Origin: Prostheceraeus crozeri
Lineage: Eukaryota > Platyhelminthes > Polycladida > Euryleptidae
Direction of reading: 5' to 3'
DNA: 64,000 bases
Assembly: GCA_907163375.1 (NCBI GenBank)
Contig: CAJQUW010016113.1
Span: forward strand, 23,247-87,246
Position 1 is the stretch's first letter. Each line of letters starts with the position of its first letter. Positions 21,040-33,127 of the stretch are shown piece after piece. Under the pieces are notes generated by a model. The model did not search any database and was not told the origin of the DNA. It was given only the letters and a program-made list of their open reading frames with translations. The position numbers and the translations under genes are program-made.

Positions 21040-22206
21040 TTAAACTCGTTTTTGACTTCGTTTTGGGGAAGTCCAATCTTGAATGTGCTTCGACCAACAG
21101 GGGCGAGTTGAGCTTGGTTTGCAGATAGGTTTTTCGCAGAAGACACATTGAAATGATGCTGTGTTTCGCTCACTTTCAGCATATTCATGTCGGTAAATGT
21201 AACATGGCTTTGGATGAGGCAAATGAGCTGGCCTATGAGAGCTCTGCATCAGATCTTGTGGAACGTTCAGAGAATCTCTTCTTGTCTCATTTCCAACTTT
21301 GATCATAGTGAAATGGAGAAGACTGTTTGCTGAATTCATTTTGAAGTCGGCATGAGTCAATTCAGATTGTCCAGGCTTAAAATATCTACGCCAAGAAGGA
21401 ATTAGTAAAAATGAATCCCAGAACACCACATGCTTGGCGTATGTACGGTGAGTGTGTTTTGACAACATCTTCGAATCCTAATTAGCACCGGTTCTGAAGT
21501 GATTAAATACATCGATCGAAGAACAATACTTCAAATATTTCTCGGTTACCTGCGGTCTGGATATCTCACCGTGATGCTTTGTTTTCTTGGGATTTCCAGC
21601 GATCGCAGTAGAGCACGTTGAAATGAACTGCTTCTTCTTTAAATCCATGAAGCTAACAGCCTGGAGGTCTGTGTCATCAAGTTTCGCGGCATAAGCTATC
21701 CATTCCCTTCGCTCGAGTTCTCTCTCATTCAGTAGCTCTTTCGGATAGTTCTTGTGTGCTGTTTTTACTTGCATGATTGAATATAGACCTACTTTCATCA
21801 GCAGTTGAACTCTTGACGGAACCGAACCAAGAGTCTGAAATCACAGTTCTCCCTGATCCATGATAGTCCTTTGTCAGTCTCAACACTGCGGCTGTGGTGG
21901 CTCCGTATTCTGAAACGTGGTCTTCTCCTCGCATGCTCTCTTTTCCTTCGTTTAATTCTATCTTAAGAACGATGTTTGATCGCGCGTCCGACATATCCTT
22001 GATTCATTGCCGATTGGACGTGGTTTGCGAATAATTTTGACTTTTCCAGTCAGTCCTTTATGGTAAGATTTAACCATGCTTTCGTCCATACAAAGCCGGT
22101 CCCCAGAACTAAGAGCACATTGGAAGTTTTCGTTGACGCTGTTGATGAAGTCAATGATTTCTTCATCGGGATCTTCTGCCTTCGAAAACTTCAGATACTG
22201 CAGCAT
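21040..22206 (-). pseudogene. piggyBac-type transposase (DDE_Tnp_1_7), frameshifted
   Basis: Minus-strand segments in order. 22206: LQYLKFSKAEDPDEEIIDFI and RLCMDESMVKSYHKGLTGK, with the first catalytic Asp, then VKIIRKPRPIGNE. 21994: VSEYGATTAAVLRLTKDYHG and TVISDSWFGSVK, with the second Asp. 21798: GLYSIMQVKTAHKNYPKELL, then YCSSIDVFNHFRTG with the third Asp. 21468: VVFWDSFLLIPSWRRYFKPG and a Cys-rich tail (CYIYRHEY...CVFCEKPICK). Frame changes near 22005, 21810 and 21475 break the protein. It should excise precisely at TTAA. It lies between palindromes 3 and 4, the expected place for the gene of an element bounded by them. Confidence 0.88.
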
Positions 22207-22385
22207 GATGATTACTCAATCAACGCTTACTCATATGAAAGTCATGATGATATCCTAATATAATCATATTTTAACATGGATGAATATAGTTGATCATTAT
22301 GGTTGCTTATCGCCCCATATTAATGCAGTTTTACTCGTATTCAGGTATCTATACACATACAATTTCAAAGGGAACTTGAAATAGG

Positions 22386-22409
22386 AAAGTGCTTAATATT
22401 AAGCACTTT
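22386..22409. repeat. Palindromic repeat 4 flanking piggyBac-1 (perfect)
   Basis: AAA + GTGCTTAATATTAAGCAC + TTT, a perfect 24-bp palindrome about 180 bp upstream of the transposase start. Confidence 0.95.
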
Positions 22410-22754
22410 TCTCTTTAATCTATGATAGCAATTTTAGGAAAAACTATTACGTGTGCATACTTGACTGCTATACATATCATTCGTAAGATATAGGCCTAAG
22501 AATTAGCACAATATCAATGGCTTGGCGGGTTTGCTTCAGTGTAAATTTCTTGCTTTCGTCGTTTTCAGACGTGTGAAAAATACCTACATTTTCTGTTAAT
22601 TATCAAATAAAAATATTGATAGGTTTCTCAAGCCGTTGCCTGTTATCTTTTTAAAACAATTCATATCGTTCCTCTTTTGCAGAAAGTGGTCCAGAGTTAT
22701 TTGTGGTTGTAGTTTTGAAGAAATATGCTTTCAAAGTGGAGTACTTTAATTTAG

Positions 22755-22780
22755 AAAAGTGCTTAAAATTAAGCACTTTT
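22755..22780 (-). repeat. Palindromic repeat 5 flanking piggyBac-1
   Basis: AAAA + GTGCTTAAAATTAAGCAC + TTTT. The centre AAAATT is the reverse complement of the left-side copies, so it is inverted relative to repeats 1-3. Confidence 0.95.
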
Positions 22781-23109
22781 ATATCTATCTTTAAAGGCAG
22801 ATTTCCATCTTCCAACTGCTTGTGAGCGCTAGCCGCTTTGGGATATCACCAAACATTACCCAAATAAAAAATCCTAAAAGTTAATCCACCTTGACGGCTT
22901 TAGTTGCAGAACTAGACACAAATTACGAAATTTTGGCTCCTTGAAAAACTGACTTCTAAAATCAACGCGTTCAAAATTCATGATATCAGTTTCATAAAAA
23001 CGGTTGCATTACACAAATCGGCCATTTTCATCATTGTCAACAAAATATCATTATTAACAGGGTGTCTCTAACTAAATAAAGTGGTACAGCTTCTTTTCAA
23101 AATGGTCAG

Positions 23110-23134
23110 AAAAGTGCTTAAAATTAAGCATTTT
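23110..23134 (-). repeat. Palindromic repeat 6 flanking piggyBac-1
   Basis: AAAA + GTGCTTAAAATTAAGC + ATTTT. Inverted relative to the left set. Confidence 0.93.
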
Positions 23135-24406
23135 CGTGGTCAAATTATCATTAACTTATACATGTATTTTTATATGTTTTATTATGAAGCGTTTTTCTGC
23201 CAATATCATCAAAAAGTGTACTTAGTCAATACTTTTATTTTTTTCTAAATGTGTTTATTTCTCGCTGCTTAATTTTATTGATTATATCTATCTAATTGTA
23301 TGTGTATTTGACGTGATCGATGGTATCGAAACGTGTGGCAGGGTCATTTCATATTTCAAGCGGACATGACCTCTGCAATTTCAATTTGGTTTTTATCGTA
23401 CGCACGTAAATATGCCTTCTGTATCTAACCAAAATACAATGAAACTTGTTTAAAAAGCTCAATTTTCCCTGACGATGACCTGATTTCATCCAATAGTATT
23501 TGATAGTACATGTACTGGTACTGTACATGTACTTTATGCTTCAGTTATGTAATGGAATATGCATTTAAGTTCTTTTTGATGTATATGTATGTATATCAGA
23601 CATTCCCATTGACAGTTAGGATAAAACTTATAATTTCTTTTAAGAAATCTTTTTTATCATCACCGATGGCCATTTTTATTTCTTTATTGCGTTTTTTAAC
23701 GAATCTCCAGATCCAAGGAAAAGTTGGTGAAAACTCCATAAGACTTCTATCCCCCCACCCCGTCAAAACTATTAAATTTTTAGATCTCAACTTGTGCTTG
23801 TTTGAACAACTAATTCTATATATTTCATGTCATGATTTTTTAAGATCTCTAAAACGAGCTTTTTAGATTAGTCACTTCTTGCAGATAGTTCCTCCTTCAC
23901 TCAAGATCACTGTAATAAAAGAAAAAAACACATGAGAACACCTTATCGAAAATCATATTGCTATGTTAGCACTAGGATGTAGGTTTTAACGACTTAATAG
24001 AATTCATTTGTATTAAATAATTATGAAAAGTAACAGTTCTGATTTTACAAGTAATTAGTGATACTATGCCTTAATATAACGCCTTTATGATAATAACTGG
24101 ATTGAGTGAGAAGGTCGAGTCCGACGAAAAACGTAAATACATGTCTAAAAGAGAAAGTAGGGGCTTCAAACAATAAATTTCAAGGATCTCGACATTCTTA
24201 TGTTATCGTTAAACCTAATATGACTGAAATAGAGTTTGTCACTTTTTTAATTACATGTTGTGAATAAGTCGTTAATTAGCTCATAGAAAAGCTTTTATTT
24301 GCTGAAACTTGAGTGTATTGCATCGATCTATGAACTCAATGATATTGAATACAGATAGTGTAGGATGGATAACTTAAAACACACCCCCTCCACCATTCAG
24401 ATCCAC
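23135..24406. other. Non-coding stretch
   Basis: AT-rich. A plus ORF at 23510-23866 is hydrophobic and unconvincing. CTGCTTAATTTTATTG near 23267 may be a seventh decayed palindrome half. Confidence 0.35.
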
Positions 24407-25288
24407 TTACTTTTCGTTGCCTTCGTGATCCCTTCTCTTCTGTGCATGTTCGTTCTTCATGGCTTTGGCCGTAGCAGGCATACGTTTCAGCGCATCTATC
24501 AATTTCTTAGAAACTCGAGCTTCTATATGAGCCTCCTCCTTCTTCATTTGATGGGCCATGACGGTAACTAGGATTTTCTCAATACCTAGCTCTGAGGCAG
24601 GCCTCTTACCTCTCTTCCCATCTCTGCTAAATTGTTTCCAGACATTTCGGTACCGCCAGTCTAAGGAGCATGTTGTACAGAGTTGCTGTTAACGTGATGC
24701 CCTTTATCGGTACTAGGTTCTCAACAATGTCAGGTAAGCTTGTATTACGAATGATTTGTTCCAGTTCCTCTTCGGTCTCAGCTTGCCGAATGACATGAGA
24801 TGGTAAGACAGAAGAATTCAGTCTCTCGGCCGAAACCTTCTGGTTAACTTCACCAATTTCTTGCTCTATTCGTATCTGTCGGTCACGCAGATCTTTCATG
24901 AATTCCATTACATTGCTTTTGAAAACACTATCATTTTCAGTGTTTCCATCACATGAAACAGCGATAGAGTTGAAAGGCTGGGGGGAACTGCTGTTTCTTT
25001 GAGACCAAATGCCACTTCCATCGAAATTAGGCCTAGGCGTAGGACGGTTAGTTGCTTTGCTCAGCCCAGTGCAGTAGGAAGGTTTGATGGAACTGCCGTT
25101 TCTTGGAGAGCAGCCACTATTTCCTTCCAAAGAGGGTACAGGCGGAGGAAGGTTACTAGCTCCTTTGTTGAGCCCCGCACAGCTGGAAGGCTTGGGAGGC
25201 GCGGTGGTAAGTCAGTCGTAATGGATGTTGGTACCGGTACGTTATTCAGTTCCAAAACAGAATGCGACTGTCCCTCATCGTTGTCGGT
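24407..25288 (-). pseudogene. DUF4806-like protein, last large exon (two frame changes)
   Basis: Acceptor TTTATAG is at 25289-25291. The exon begins TDNDEGQSHSVLELNNVPVP, then a low-complexity Pro/Ser region with two diverged copies of a ~35-residue unit (CAGLNKGASNLPPPVPS..., CTGLSKATNRPTPRPN...). RDRQIRIEQEIGEVNQKVSA is likely coiled coil. The C-terminal 110 residues look like DUF4806: QAETEEELEQIIRNTSLPDI, then LTATLYNMLLR, and in the next frame WRYRNVWKQFSRDGKRGKRP and ASELGIEKILVTV. The stop is TAA at 24407-24409. Frame changes near 25200 and 24650 suggest decay or assembly errors. The family is widespread in invertebrates, of unknown function. Confidence 0.6.
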
Positions 25289-25742
25289 CTATAAACGAAA
25301 AATAATGATATGTTACGCATATTTGTCATGAAATATAATTGTAATACGTTTTCGATAAATCAAATATAGCCGAATGACAAATAAATCTATTTACACAAAA
25401 GACACTATCATTTACATGTAAAGGACACTCTAATGTCCCGGGGCAACAGAAACTTTTATTGTGTACTTCATACGGTACATATTTTAACGATGTTGGTAGT
25501 TACTTAACTGTAGTAAGTTTTCTTCGACACGAATAAGATGCATGCAGTGAATGTTCCGAATGTTCTTTCACTAACTTTCATGTAGGGTTGGCACTTGGCA
25601 CTTACAATACGAGGATCGTCAGCCCAACATTATCACAGGCTCTATTCGCAGCTATCGTTCAATACGCAAGCTGTATTGAAACATTTTCGGTACCAAATAC
25701 ATAAAAATTCATAGCAACATTGTCACTCTTCCATAAACTTAC

Positions 25743-25922
25743 AAAGGACACATCGCTTGATTCACTGATGTCGTATTTGTTCTTGCTAAGCACACGGTTG
25801 CGCCCATAACGACTTTTTCCTTCGATGGTAGTCCTGTATGCCGTTGTGGATTTAAGTCTTGTGGCTTTCACGCTCATTTATTCTAACCTTCATTTCGTCA
25901 ACCATAGTTGGCTTTTCATTTG
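25743..25922 (-). CDS. Probable internal exon of the DUF4806-like gene
   Basis: Bounded by acceptor TTTACAG (25923-25929) and donor GTAAGT (25742-25737); 180 nt. The frame that joins the last exon reads KATRLKSTTAYRTTIEGKSR, then VLSKNKYDISESSDVSF, a basic, Ser-rich segment. The frame arriving from the previous exon reaches a stop early in this exon, so either a different acceptor is used or the gene is broken here. Confidence 0.5.
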
Positions 25923-26091
25923 CTGTAAAGAAATAGAAATGTACATGTCTTACATACACGCAAGTCTGCATAAGTCTATCATATTTATCCCCACAAACAA
26001 TGGTTGGTAGAAACCGTACAAAATAAAGAACGATATATGTATATGTAACAATATTTTGAATAGATGTAGAAATACCGAATCAGAAACTTAC

Positions 26092-26151
26092 ACGAATTCA
26101 AAATTTCTGTCTCATACTCGGTATCACGGTAGACTATCGTTACAATGGAGC
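26092..26151 (-). CDS. Exon 2 of the DUF4806-like gene
   Basis: Sixty nt between acceptor GATTGCAG and donor GTAAGT. Joined in phase to exon 1 it reads GSIVTIVYRDTEYETEILNS. The V-YRDTEYE-EIL pattern is a small beta-rich (Tudor/SH3-like) strand set seen at the N-terminus of several invertebrate BEN/DUF4806 proteins. Confidence 0.65.
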
Positions 26152-26846
26152 CTGCAATCAAGAAATGAATTCAAGTAAAATGAATGTCCCCCGAATAAAC
26201 TCGTTAATCTTCAAATATGCTGATCCATGTCGCTACTTACAGTCTACTTAAAGGATAGGTTTATAGATCGCCAAAATTTATTGAATAGCCTTAGATGAAA
26301 AACGCATGCCACGAATAAACAGCATAAACATGATATCAATAACTAGGCTTCAAACATAGCAAAACATGAATACAACCAGACTTCATTTAACAGTGTTTTT
26401 ATCTGAAATAATAAAAATTTCGGTAAATGTAAGCCTATAGATTAATATTAATTGCCATTATATCGTCAGGTTTATCGTAACAATACTGATTACACCAAAA
26501 CAGAACTAGCTAGTTCAGAATATTATACCATAGGAAACCTATCTAATATCATCATTGGGTGTCTAATCTAATAATGCATTTATTACAACACCACCAATTT
26601 AAAATACATGGGTTTGGGGTATTGTTTTTTTAATTGGAATTAGTTTTTTGCGAACTCTGATGAATATAAAGTAATACAAGTGTATAAGAATATCAGTGTA
26701 TTTAAATGTAGTTGCTTTTACACATACTTGCCTATATAACAAGTACGATTTAATGTCTACCGCTGACCATTAATTTAAATAACCCATTAATATCATAACC
26801 TGCTAAAATCTATCAGCGCGAATGTAGTTTATTTCTATTCACTTAC

Positions 26847-26934
26847 CGATTTCGACATCTTCTGAAATGATGTCCTCCATATCCACGACGCCGAACTTAT
26901 CGTCTTCTGTGAATTTGACCAGGAAATATACCAT
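26847..26934 (-). CDS. First coding exon of the DUF4806-like gene
   Basis: ATG at 26934 directly follows an acceptor-like TTGTTTCAG, so a 5' non-coding exon probably exists upstream. It encodes MVYFLVKFTEDDKFGVVDME, then DIISEDVEI, and ends at donor GTAAGT (26846-26841) in phase 1. Exon 2 continues in frame. This is the best-supported splice junction in the window and argues for a real host-type gene. Confidence 0.65.
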
Positions 26935-26969
26935 CTGAAACAAGAAGTTAGAGAAGTTACATTCTTCAG

Positions 26970-27085
26970 GCCTCCCACGCTGACCTAAAAACCTAAAAAA
27001 ACCTAAATTTTAGTATTTTCAAGGAAAAACCTATAATTTGACCTAAATTTTTAATGTAAACCTAAAAAAACCTAAAACTTTAATT
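26970..27085. repeat. ACCTAAA heptamer array next to a hAT-like terminus
   Basis: CAGGCCTCCCACGCTG (from 26969) is followed by about seven copies of ACCTAAA within about 100 bp. The layout, CAG-terminus plus repeated heptamers in one orientation, resembles the ends of the hAT elements at 15181 and 34612. No partner end was found. Confidence 0.55.
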
Positions 27086-28650
27086 CGTAATATACATTTT
27101 TCAGTGAACGTAAATATTATTTATTTGATATCAACAAATAGAAATCTTTAAATAACTTCGATTTCGATACACAGCATTCACATTATTAAGAGGATTTTAC
27201 ACTTAACATTGAATTAGATTTTAAATCATGTCGAGCTGTGTAATTTGTCTTATTTCCGATATAATTGCATGTTATAATTGTCCAGCTACATTGCAGAGAC
27301 GGATTTTCAGATATGTTTTTCTTTATTTCATTTTCACTGTTGTGATGGATAGTTAAATTGAACGAAATGGTGGAAATGAGAATAGCTGTAGTAGCATTTT
27401 TTTCTATTCCTATGATGATTTCATGCTGTGGCGAAGCAAGCTCCGTATGCCTGATATCATATTGACAAGTCTGACATTTCTCTATGAGCGGATGGTTTTA
27501 TTTATGCATTAACACTGACACTTTGCTTTAGAAACTATGGGACCTTAGAATTTTTGATATTTGTTCAAGTTGATGCATGTTAATATAACTTTTTCTTGAA
27601 ACCATTGCCCGGTGCAAAATCACATCAGGGCCCCTTAAGGGATATTCGTCAGGGCCCCCTAAGTGCGAGTTCCGCGTGTTTAGTTCAGGGGCCCTGGCGG
27701 TGTAGCCCTAACCTATGAAAGAATAAATTCTGCTCTCAAAATTATCATTCCTTATTACAATGTACTACTTATTTAACTGGTACTCTATTTGTAAGTAGTA
27801 TGAAATCTATTCTTAATTTCTTTGCGTTTCACAATACAACCCGCTCTAACAGAATTTGACACTGTCTTCATATACATGTAGTTGGATTATTTAATTTCCA
27901 CATGATCAAAGAATCAATTATTCTTCAATCGGAAAAGGAAAATTGACGTGCTGTTCACATAAGCCTCTATTTCTGAAGTCGGAAAAGCTGTTGTAGCTTG
28001 ATACATTGAGAAAATGGCAAACATGCAACACAAATGTCATCATTTCATATCTTCACGATCGAATAGAGATGTCTTGACGTCAATGTAGCTTCATTGCTGA
28101 AAAATAAAGTAAGTTAAATATTAGAATCACAGCTATGGTCAGCTATATGCCTATACTATTATGAGAACCAACGAAATATGCGAGACAAATTTAACAGAAT
28201 TAAATATTGTTATAAGTGAAACGCAGGACAATGCATTCAATCTCTTACACACTATAAGTGACACTAAAACGTTATTTATAACAATAAACAAATGACGGGA
28301 AACCAACAGGAGTTATCACTAGTGTCATAACTGTAATTGGCATCTCTCGGATGAATGAAAGATACGAAAATATATTGATAGGCCATATATATTCAATAAA
28401 ATTTCACCATAATGCTCAGAAAACGCTTTGGCTATATTTGCCAGACATATATATCTATATTCAGACAGTTCATTGTGGGAATAGCTTCGCGAAGAATGGA
28501 TTGATGAGGAGTTAGGATCCGAAGCATCCCATTTTTATATTACATGTTCATTATATTTTCTGAGATTGAGAGAATTATCTACGTTAACATGAAGTATACC
28601 TGATTAGACCAATGCATTAATAGGGATGCGCCAACGCAGTCGGCATACCA
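27086..28650. other. Non-coding stretch
   Basis: Nothing recognised apart from a short GC-rich block at 27620-27715 with three CAGGGGCCC-like repeats (tcagggccccttaagg, tcagggccccctaag, ttcaggggccctgg). Confidence 0.45.
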
Positions 28651-29104
28651 CTAGGTGATATGCCACGCGTGATTCACGCGTAATTACGGAACACCCCCAA
28701 ACATCCGTGGTTAAGGACATTCTATTCTTCTATCCGCGTACATACGCGCTGCACTAAGAGTCAGAAATCACTTGATCTGATGCTGTTAAAACATAGGAAA
28801 TGTTTATGAATACGCGCGGGAGAGCGTTTATAGTTTGCGTGTCGTCCGCGGTTGTCTGCGCTGCCGCTTGAACCACGGATGAACCGCTAAGCATGTTCTG
28901 TCTTCCCTGAGCATGAAATTGAGGTCCTATCACATTGTTTAGCCTCTGATACATGCAGACACATGAGACGCAAAGTCTATGTAACAGGACTGCCAACTTT
29001 ATTAACTTATACAGTATAACTTATATTGCAGCAAAATCCCGCATAGCCACGGATGTTTGGGGTCATGTGTAATTACGCGTGATTGAGCGTGGCATGTCAC
29101 CTAG
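28651..29104. mobile_element. 454-bp MITE with ~59-bp TIRs and 5-bp duplication
   Basis: The TIRs at 28651-28710 and 29047-29104 share CTAGGTGA(T/C)ATGCCACGC, TCACGCGTAATTAC and CCCCAAACATCCGTGG. TACCA directly flanks both ends (28646-28650 and 29105-29109). There is no transposase; the internal minus ORF (28996-28754) has no family match. Superfamily unassigned. Confidence 0.9.
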
Positions 29105-29109
29105 TACCA

Positions 29110-31034
29110 ACTTATTCACCCGAGTCGGAGTTTTTTACGACTCCGCATCTTTAGCATTAATAAATTGTTTCTGATGAATTACAACTAGCGATTCCATAAA
29201 TTGTAGTATTTACAAAACTGTCAACGGTATTTCAAATTAAATTTGAAAAAGCGTCTCCTCAAATATATTTAAGTATATGTGATCGAATAAGTGAACATGC
29301 GATGATAGCCCACAGTGATAAAGTGATGACTATTAACAATTTCGACTGCAAAATGATTGATAAACATCAAACAGAAATTACTACTAGGGTGGCTGAATCT
29401 CGCTTAATTGCGATTAACATGCCAAAATAAACATACGACATGAGCTGAACAGATGAGCTGCTTTCATTGACAAACTTGTACCCACCTGTACAGCAACAAT
29501 TTGTAACTTTTGACATGCGCGAGACGCGTCGGATGCATTTACGAGTATTTTACAATAAAATTAGCAGTCGTAAAATTCGGAGAGAATTTTCTTTTGAATT
29601 TATCATGACTGACCTCCCGTACGGACAGGTAGGCCTATACGATGCTATGCAAAAATACCTTCAACCGGTTCCAATTGAAAGTCAAAGAAGTGTCTCGATC
29701 TTTGTCAGGAAATTTATTAAAAGAAGTGAAACTCCAATTACAAACTGGGAGAAACTTTCATGATGTACAGTGGCTACCGCATGATGCTGAATTTTTGAGA
29801 AAATAAATTTCATATTAATATTATTAACAATTGCTATCAATAAAATATCATAATGTATTAAATGATAGAATAAATATATAATGATAAATAATAATAAATG
29901 TGTATAAAATAAATAAATATAATCAATAATTATATTGACGCATTCATAAATGTAATTATTTTTTATATCTAATATTTATTTACCATGATGTGCAAGAAAA
30001 TATTTTTCGAGATAGGCCCTATGGGAAGCAAAAAATTGGCAAGTCATCACGCTCTGAAGGCATATAAATGACATGATCATAGCACATTTTGTTGGTTATC
30101 GGAGATTTCGGCTAATAAAACGTCATACTCCAACAATGAATGAAGATGTTTTTAGTTCTTTTTGTCAATAAGCATATAATATTTGGAGAGCTAAATATGC
30201 TTGTAATGAATCTATTTTGAAGCACAATGTTTAGAAATTTGTGTAGATAAGATGTTGCATTCCATATTCCGATCGAGGAGGTGAATATACGCTTGGAAAT
30301 ATAGCATTGACTTAAATTACATACGGTACTCTGTAGGCCTGTATGTAGTCATTATTCGATTACTATATTATTTTGAATATAAGTCATTTTAACAAACTCT
30401 CGCGAAAACGAAAGTTTGGTCTCGAAAGTTAGAAGTTATATCAAAAATTCGACGGGGCTTACCGGCATTATGGTCAATGGAATTTTAAAGCAGTTTTGAA
30501 GAAAGAATGAGCTATAATGAATTCATATCAACCGACAAACGCACGTATTCACTTCATCCATAATGTAGGCGAATGTCCAGTCTTGAATTTCAGTTGGTAG
30601 ATTTTTAAGAAAAACAGTCCGAGAAAGGACTAAGAATGATGAAGAATCTGTGTGACTTAAGAACACTTGAAACTATAATTTTATATAGAATTCGTCATTT
30701 GAGTACACAATGCACTCATAAAATCAACTGGTTTTAATATTGCTATCACACTTGTTTACTAATGAATATGTAGCACAATTGTCGCTCTGAGAAAACCACA
30801 CTTTGATATATTCAGTATTTCTATTAAGTCTCGTTGCAATGTACACTCAAGGGACCAAATAAATTTACGCCATATATCAAGGATTATTTTGTACACGAAA
30901 CATATGAAAGGATGCTTTTATGTCTGCGGTGTAAGCCATGATACGGCATTTCCCAGAGGGATTTTGCTGCACATTATCTGAACTGCATGTTGCATCAAAG
31001 CGATATGTGTAACATCTTCGACAAAACGATCTTG
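29110..31034. other. Non-coding stretch
   Basis: It includes an AT-rich low-complexity run at 29810-29990. An ORF at 29467-29763 (TTG start, basic, e.g. MHLRVFYNKISSRKIRREFS) has no recognised family and is probably chance. Confidence 0.4.
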
Positions 31035-31475
31035 AATTATGTTCAGATATGTAGTGTAGAATGATAACGTGAAATCAGTAGTATAAAATGACAGCACTTT
31101 TCATTAACAGGAAAAGAATCTGACGGATTTTAACGAGAGCGTGCGATGTATTTTCGGGCGGAGAAGATAAGTCACACTGGAATTTTATGTAAAAGACATG
31201 GGATAGGGAGTTTAATATTTGCACGGCCTAAAACTGTACATGCAATGTTCGTTACAACCCATTTACACGCACGCTACAGCGGGATTGCACTGTATATTGT
31301 CTGCGTTCTACTACAGTATAGTAACTTTGATTTGACAAATTACTCTTGAATATATTGTTCAGATGAATGATGTAGAATGATAACGTAGAATCAGTAGCAT
31401 GAACCCAGACCTTTATCACCAATAGAAAAATAATTTGATTAATTTTAACGAAACCGTGCGATCTATGTCTGAGCC
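31035..31475. repeat. Diverged tandem duplication, period ~320 bp
   Basis: 31037-31160 and 31356-31470 share TGTAGAATGATAACGT, AATCAGTAG and TTTTAACGA.A.CGTGCGAT with many substitutions. Confidence 0.8.
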
Positions 31476-33127
31476 CTAATCTGCATGTGTGTTTATGACG
31501 GAGAGGTTGATGTCGAATTGAGTCGGCATAGATAGATTTGATTCCATAGATGACCGACATTTCTATACTGATGAGCCGCTGTATGAGCTTGGAGCTCAAT
31601 TTCTAATGAGCTTGGGTAAGGATTGCCCATCGCCTGTGTTTATCCTGATATCATATCGTCCATGATGGACTACTCTATGCTTACGTTCAAAGTTGATAAG
31701 GATTCTGAGTTACAATTTCTTATGTGCACGAGCTTATAATTCTGATGTGAAGATTATTCCTTCACACAAGTTTACATGCAGACCAAACAGATACAGTCAC
31801 CGACTCGCTGTTGAATGGTTTCATGAACATCTCGACTCTTTCTCCCAGAAGGCGATTGAAATATTCCCCATGTACATGCATATGTTGACCTGGTTTTGAT
31901 TGGGGATTAATCTTACAGTATTGAATTTAGTATATGTCAGACATAACTCCTGCTGTAGGTCTAATTACCTACTTGTATTTTAGTACTTGTACTTGTAGTA
32001 TTTTGAAGCCTTGAATGTCTGGGCAAAAGTGATCCTTGTTTTCCACCCTATAAGTTCCAATAAATGCAACTTGTAAATTCATCACCATAATCTGGAACTC
32101 AATAATAAATCTCAGCTCATTAATGCAAGCATGTCAAGTCAATTTATTAACGTAATCTAGGCGGTCCAATATGTTGGAAAGTGTCGATAAGAATGTAAGA
32201 AACACAAATCAAATGCCGCAATCTAAATTCACGTGTAAGTTTTCGATTTTAACAAAATGTTGTCTTGCTGAGAAGAAGTTTGAAGTCGAAGGCGCACAAG
32301 CAGCAAATATTGCACGCAGCTCAACTACAATCTATCACGTTTTCGTGCTGTTCTATATGGCCAAAAGCTGAGGCGGAGATGTAGCGAATTCATAGTCCAT
32401 GCATAGACACGGTCCTTGAATTGTGAATTACCGAAAATCAACACGAATTCGCTCTTACACAAAAATTCAATTGCAATTATTCATCAAGGTCTGAATGGAA
32501 TATCATTCCAAAGCCTACATTAGGCCATAGCCAGAAAGAACAAGCAATTATCCGCAAATCTGGGATTCCCTTCTATAATTTCAATCACAGCTAGGCTACT
32601 AAACAGGAAAAGGTATCAGCAGAATTTTGCCACGCCAGCAAAAGACCTCTAACGGATGAGGTCATGAGCAGTGGATTTCCATTAGGGTTTCTAATTTGCG
32701 GAAAATGTCAAGTAATTAGGATTTCCAAAAACCAATCTAGAAATTCGAATTTTTCGAAGCTCGCATGTAATAAAAATTTGAATCCACAGATTGGTATTTG
32801 GAAATATTAATTACTTGAAATTAGATGGATCTCGGAGAAGAGATACCCACACATTGCAGAAAATGGTTTGTAGTTTACAGCTTACACATAGTCATGAAAC
32901 AATGAACGGATGACAGTTGATGGATCATTATGTCTTCGTCCTACATTCCTCTAATTTAATTGTTGCCTGGTGGATTCCCATAACGAACACAAAAGAATAG
33001 ATTGAAGAAAAAGAAGTTATAGCTTAAAATGAAACTTTTGAAAAGTATCTGATTTTTCTTTGTCTGCAATAATGAAGTGAAATTTAAATACGAGGTCGTC
33101 AAATTTTGTGACGAATTTATTTTTTAT
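31476..33127. other. Non-coding stretch
   Basis: No gene, RNA or clear repeat recognised. Confidence 0.4.

Noticed and set aside
24999..25331. Plus-strand ORF over the DUF4806-like exon
   Set aside because: Antisense shadow of the minus-strand exon, Arg/Ser-rich by composition only.
27620..27715. CAGGGGCCC repeats as a second end for the ACCTAAA element
   Set aside because: They are not the inverted form of CAGGCCTCCCACGCTG and no 8-bp duplication links the two.
29467..29763. 98-codon basic plus ORF
   Set aside because: No ATG at its nominal start, no family resemblance, no splice context.
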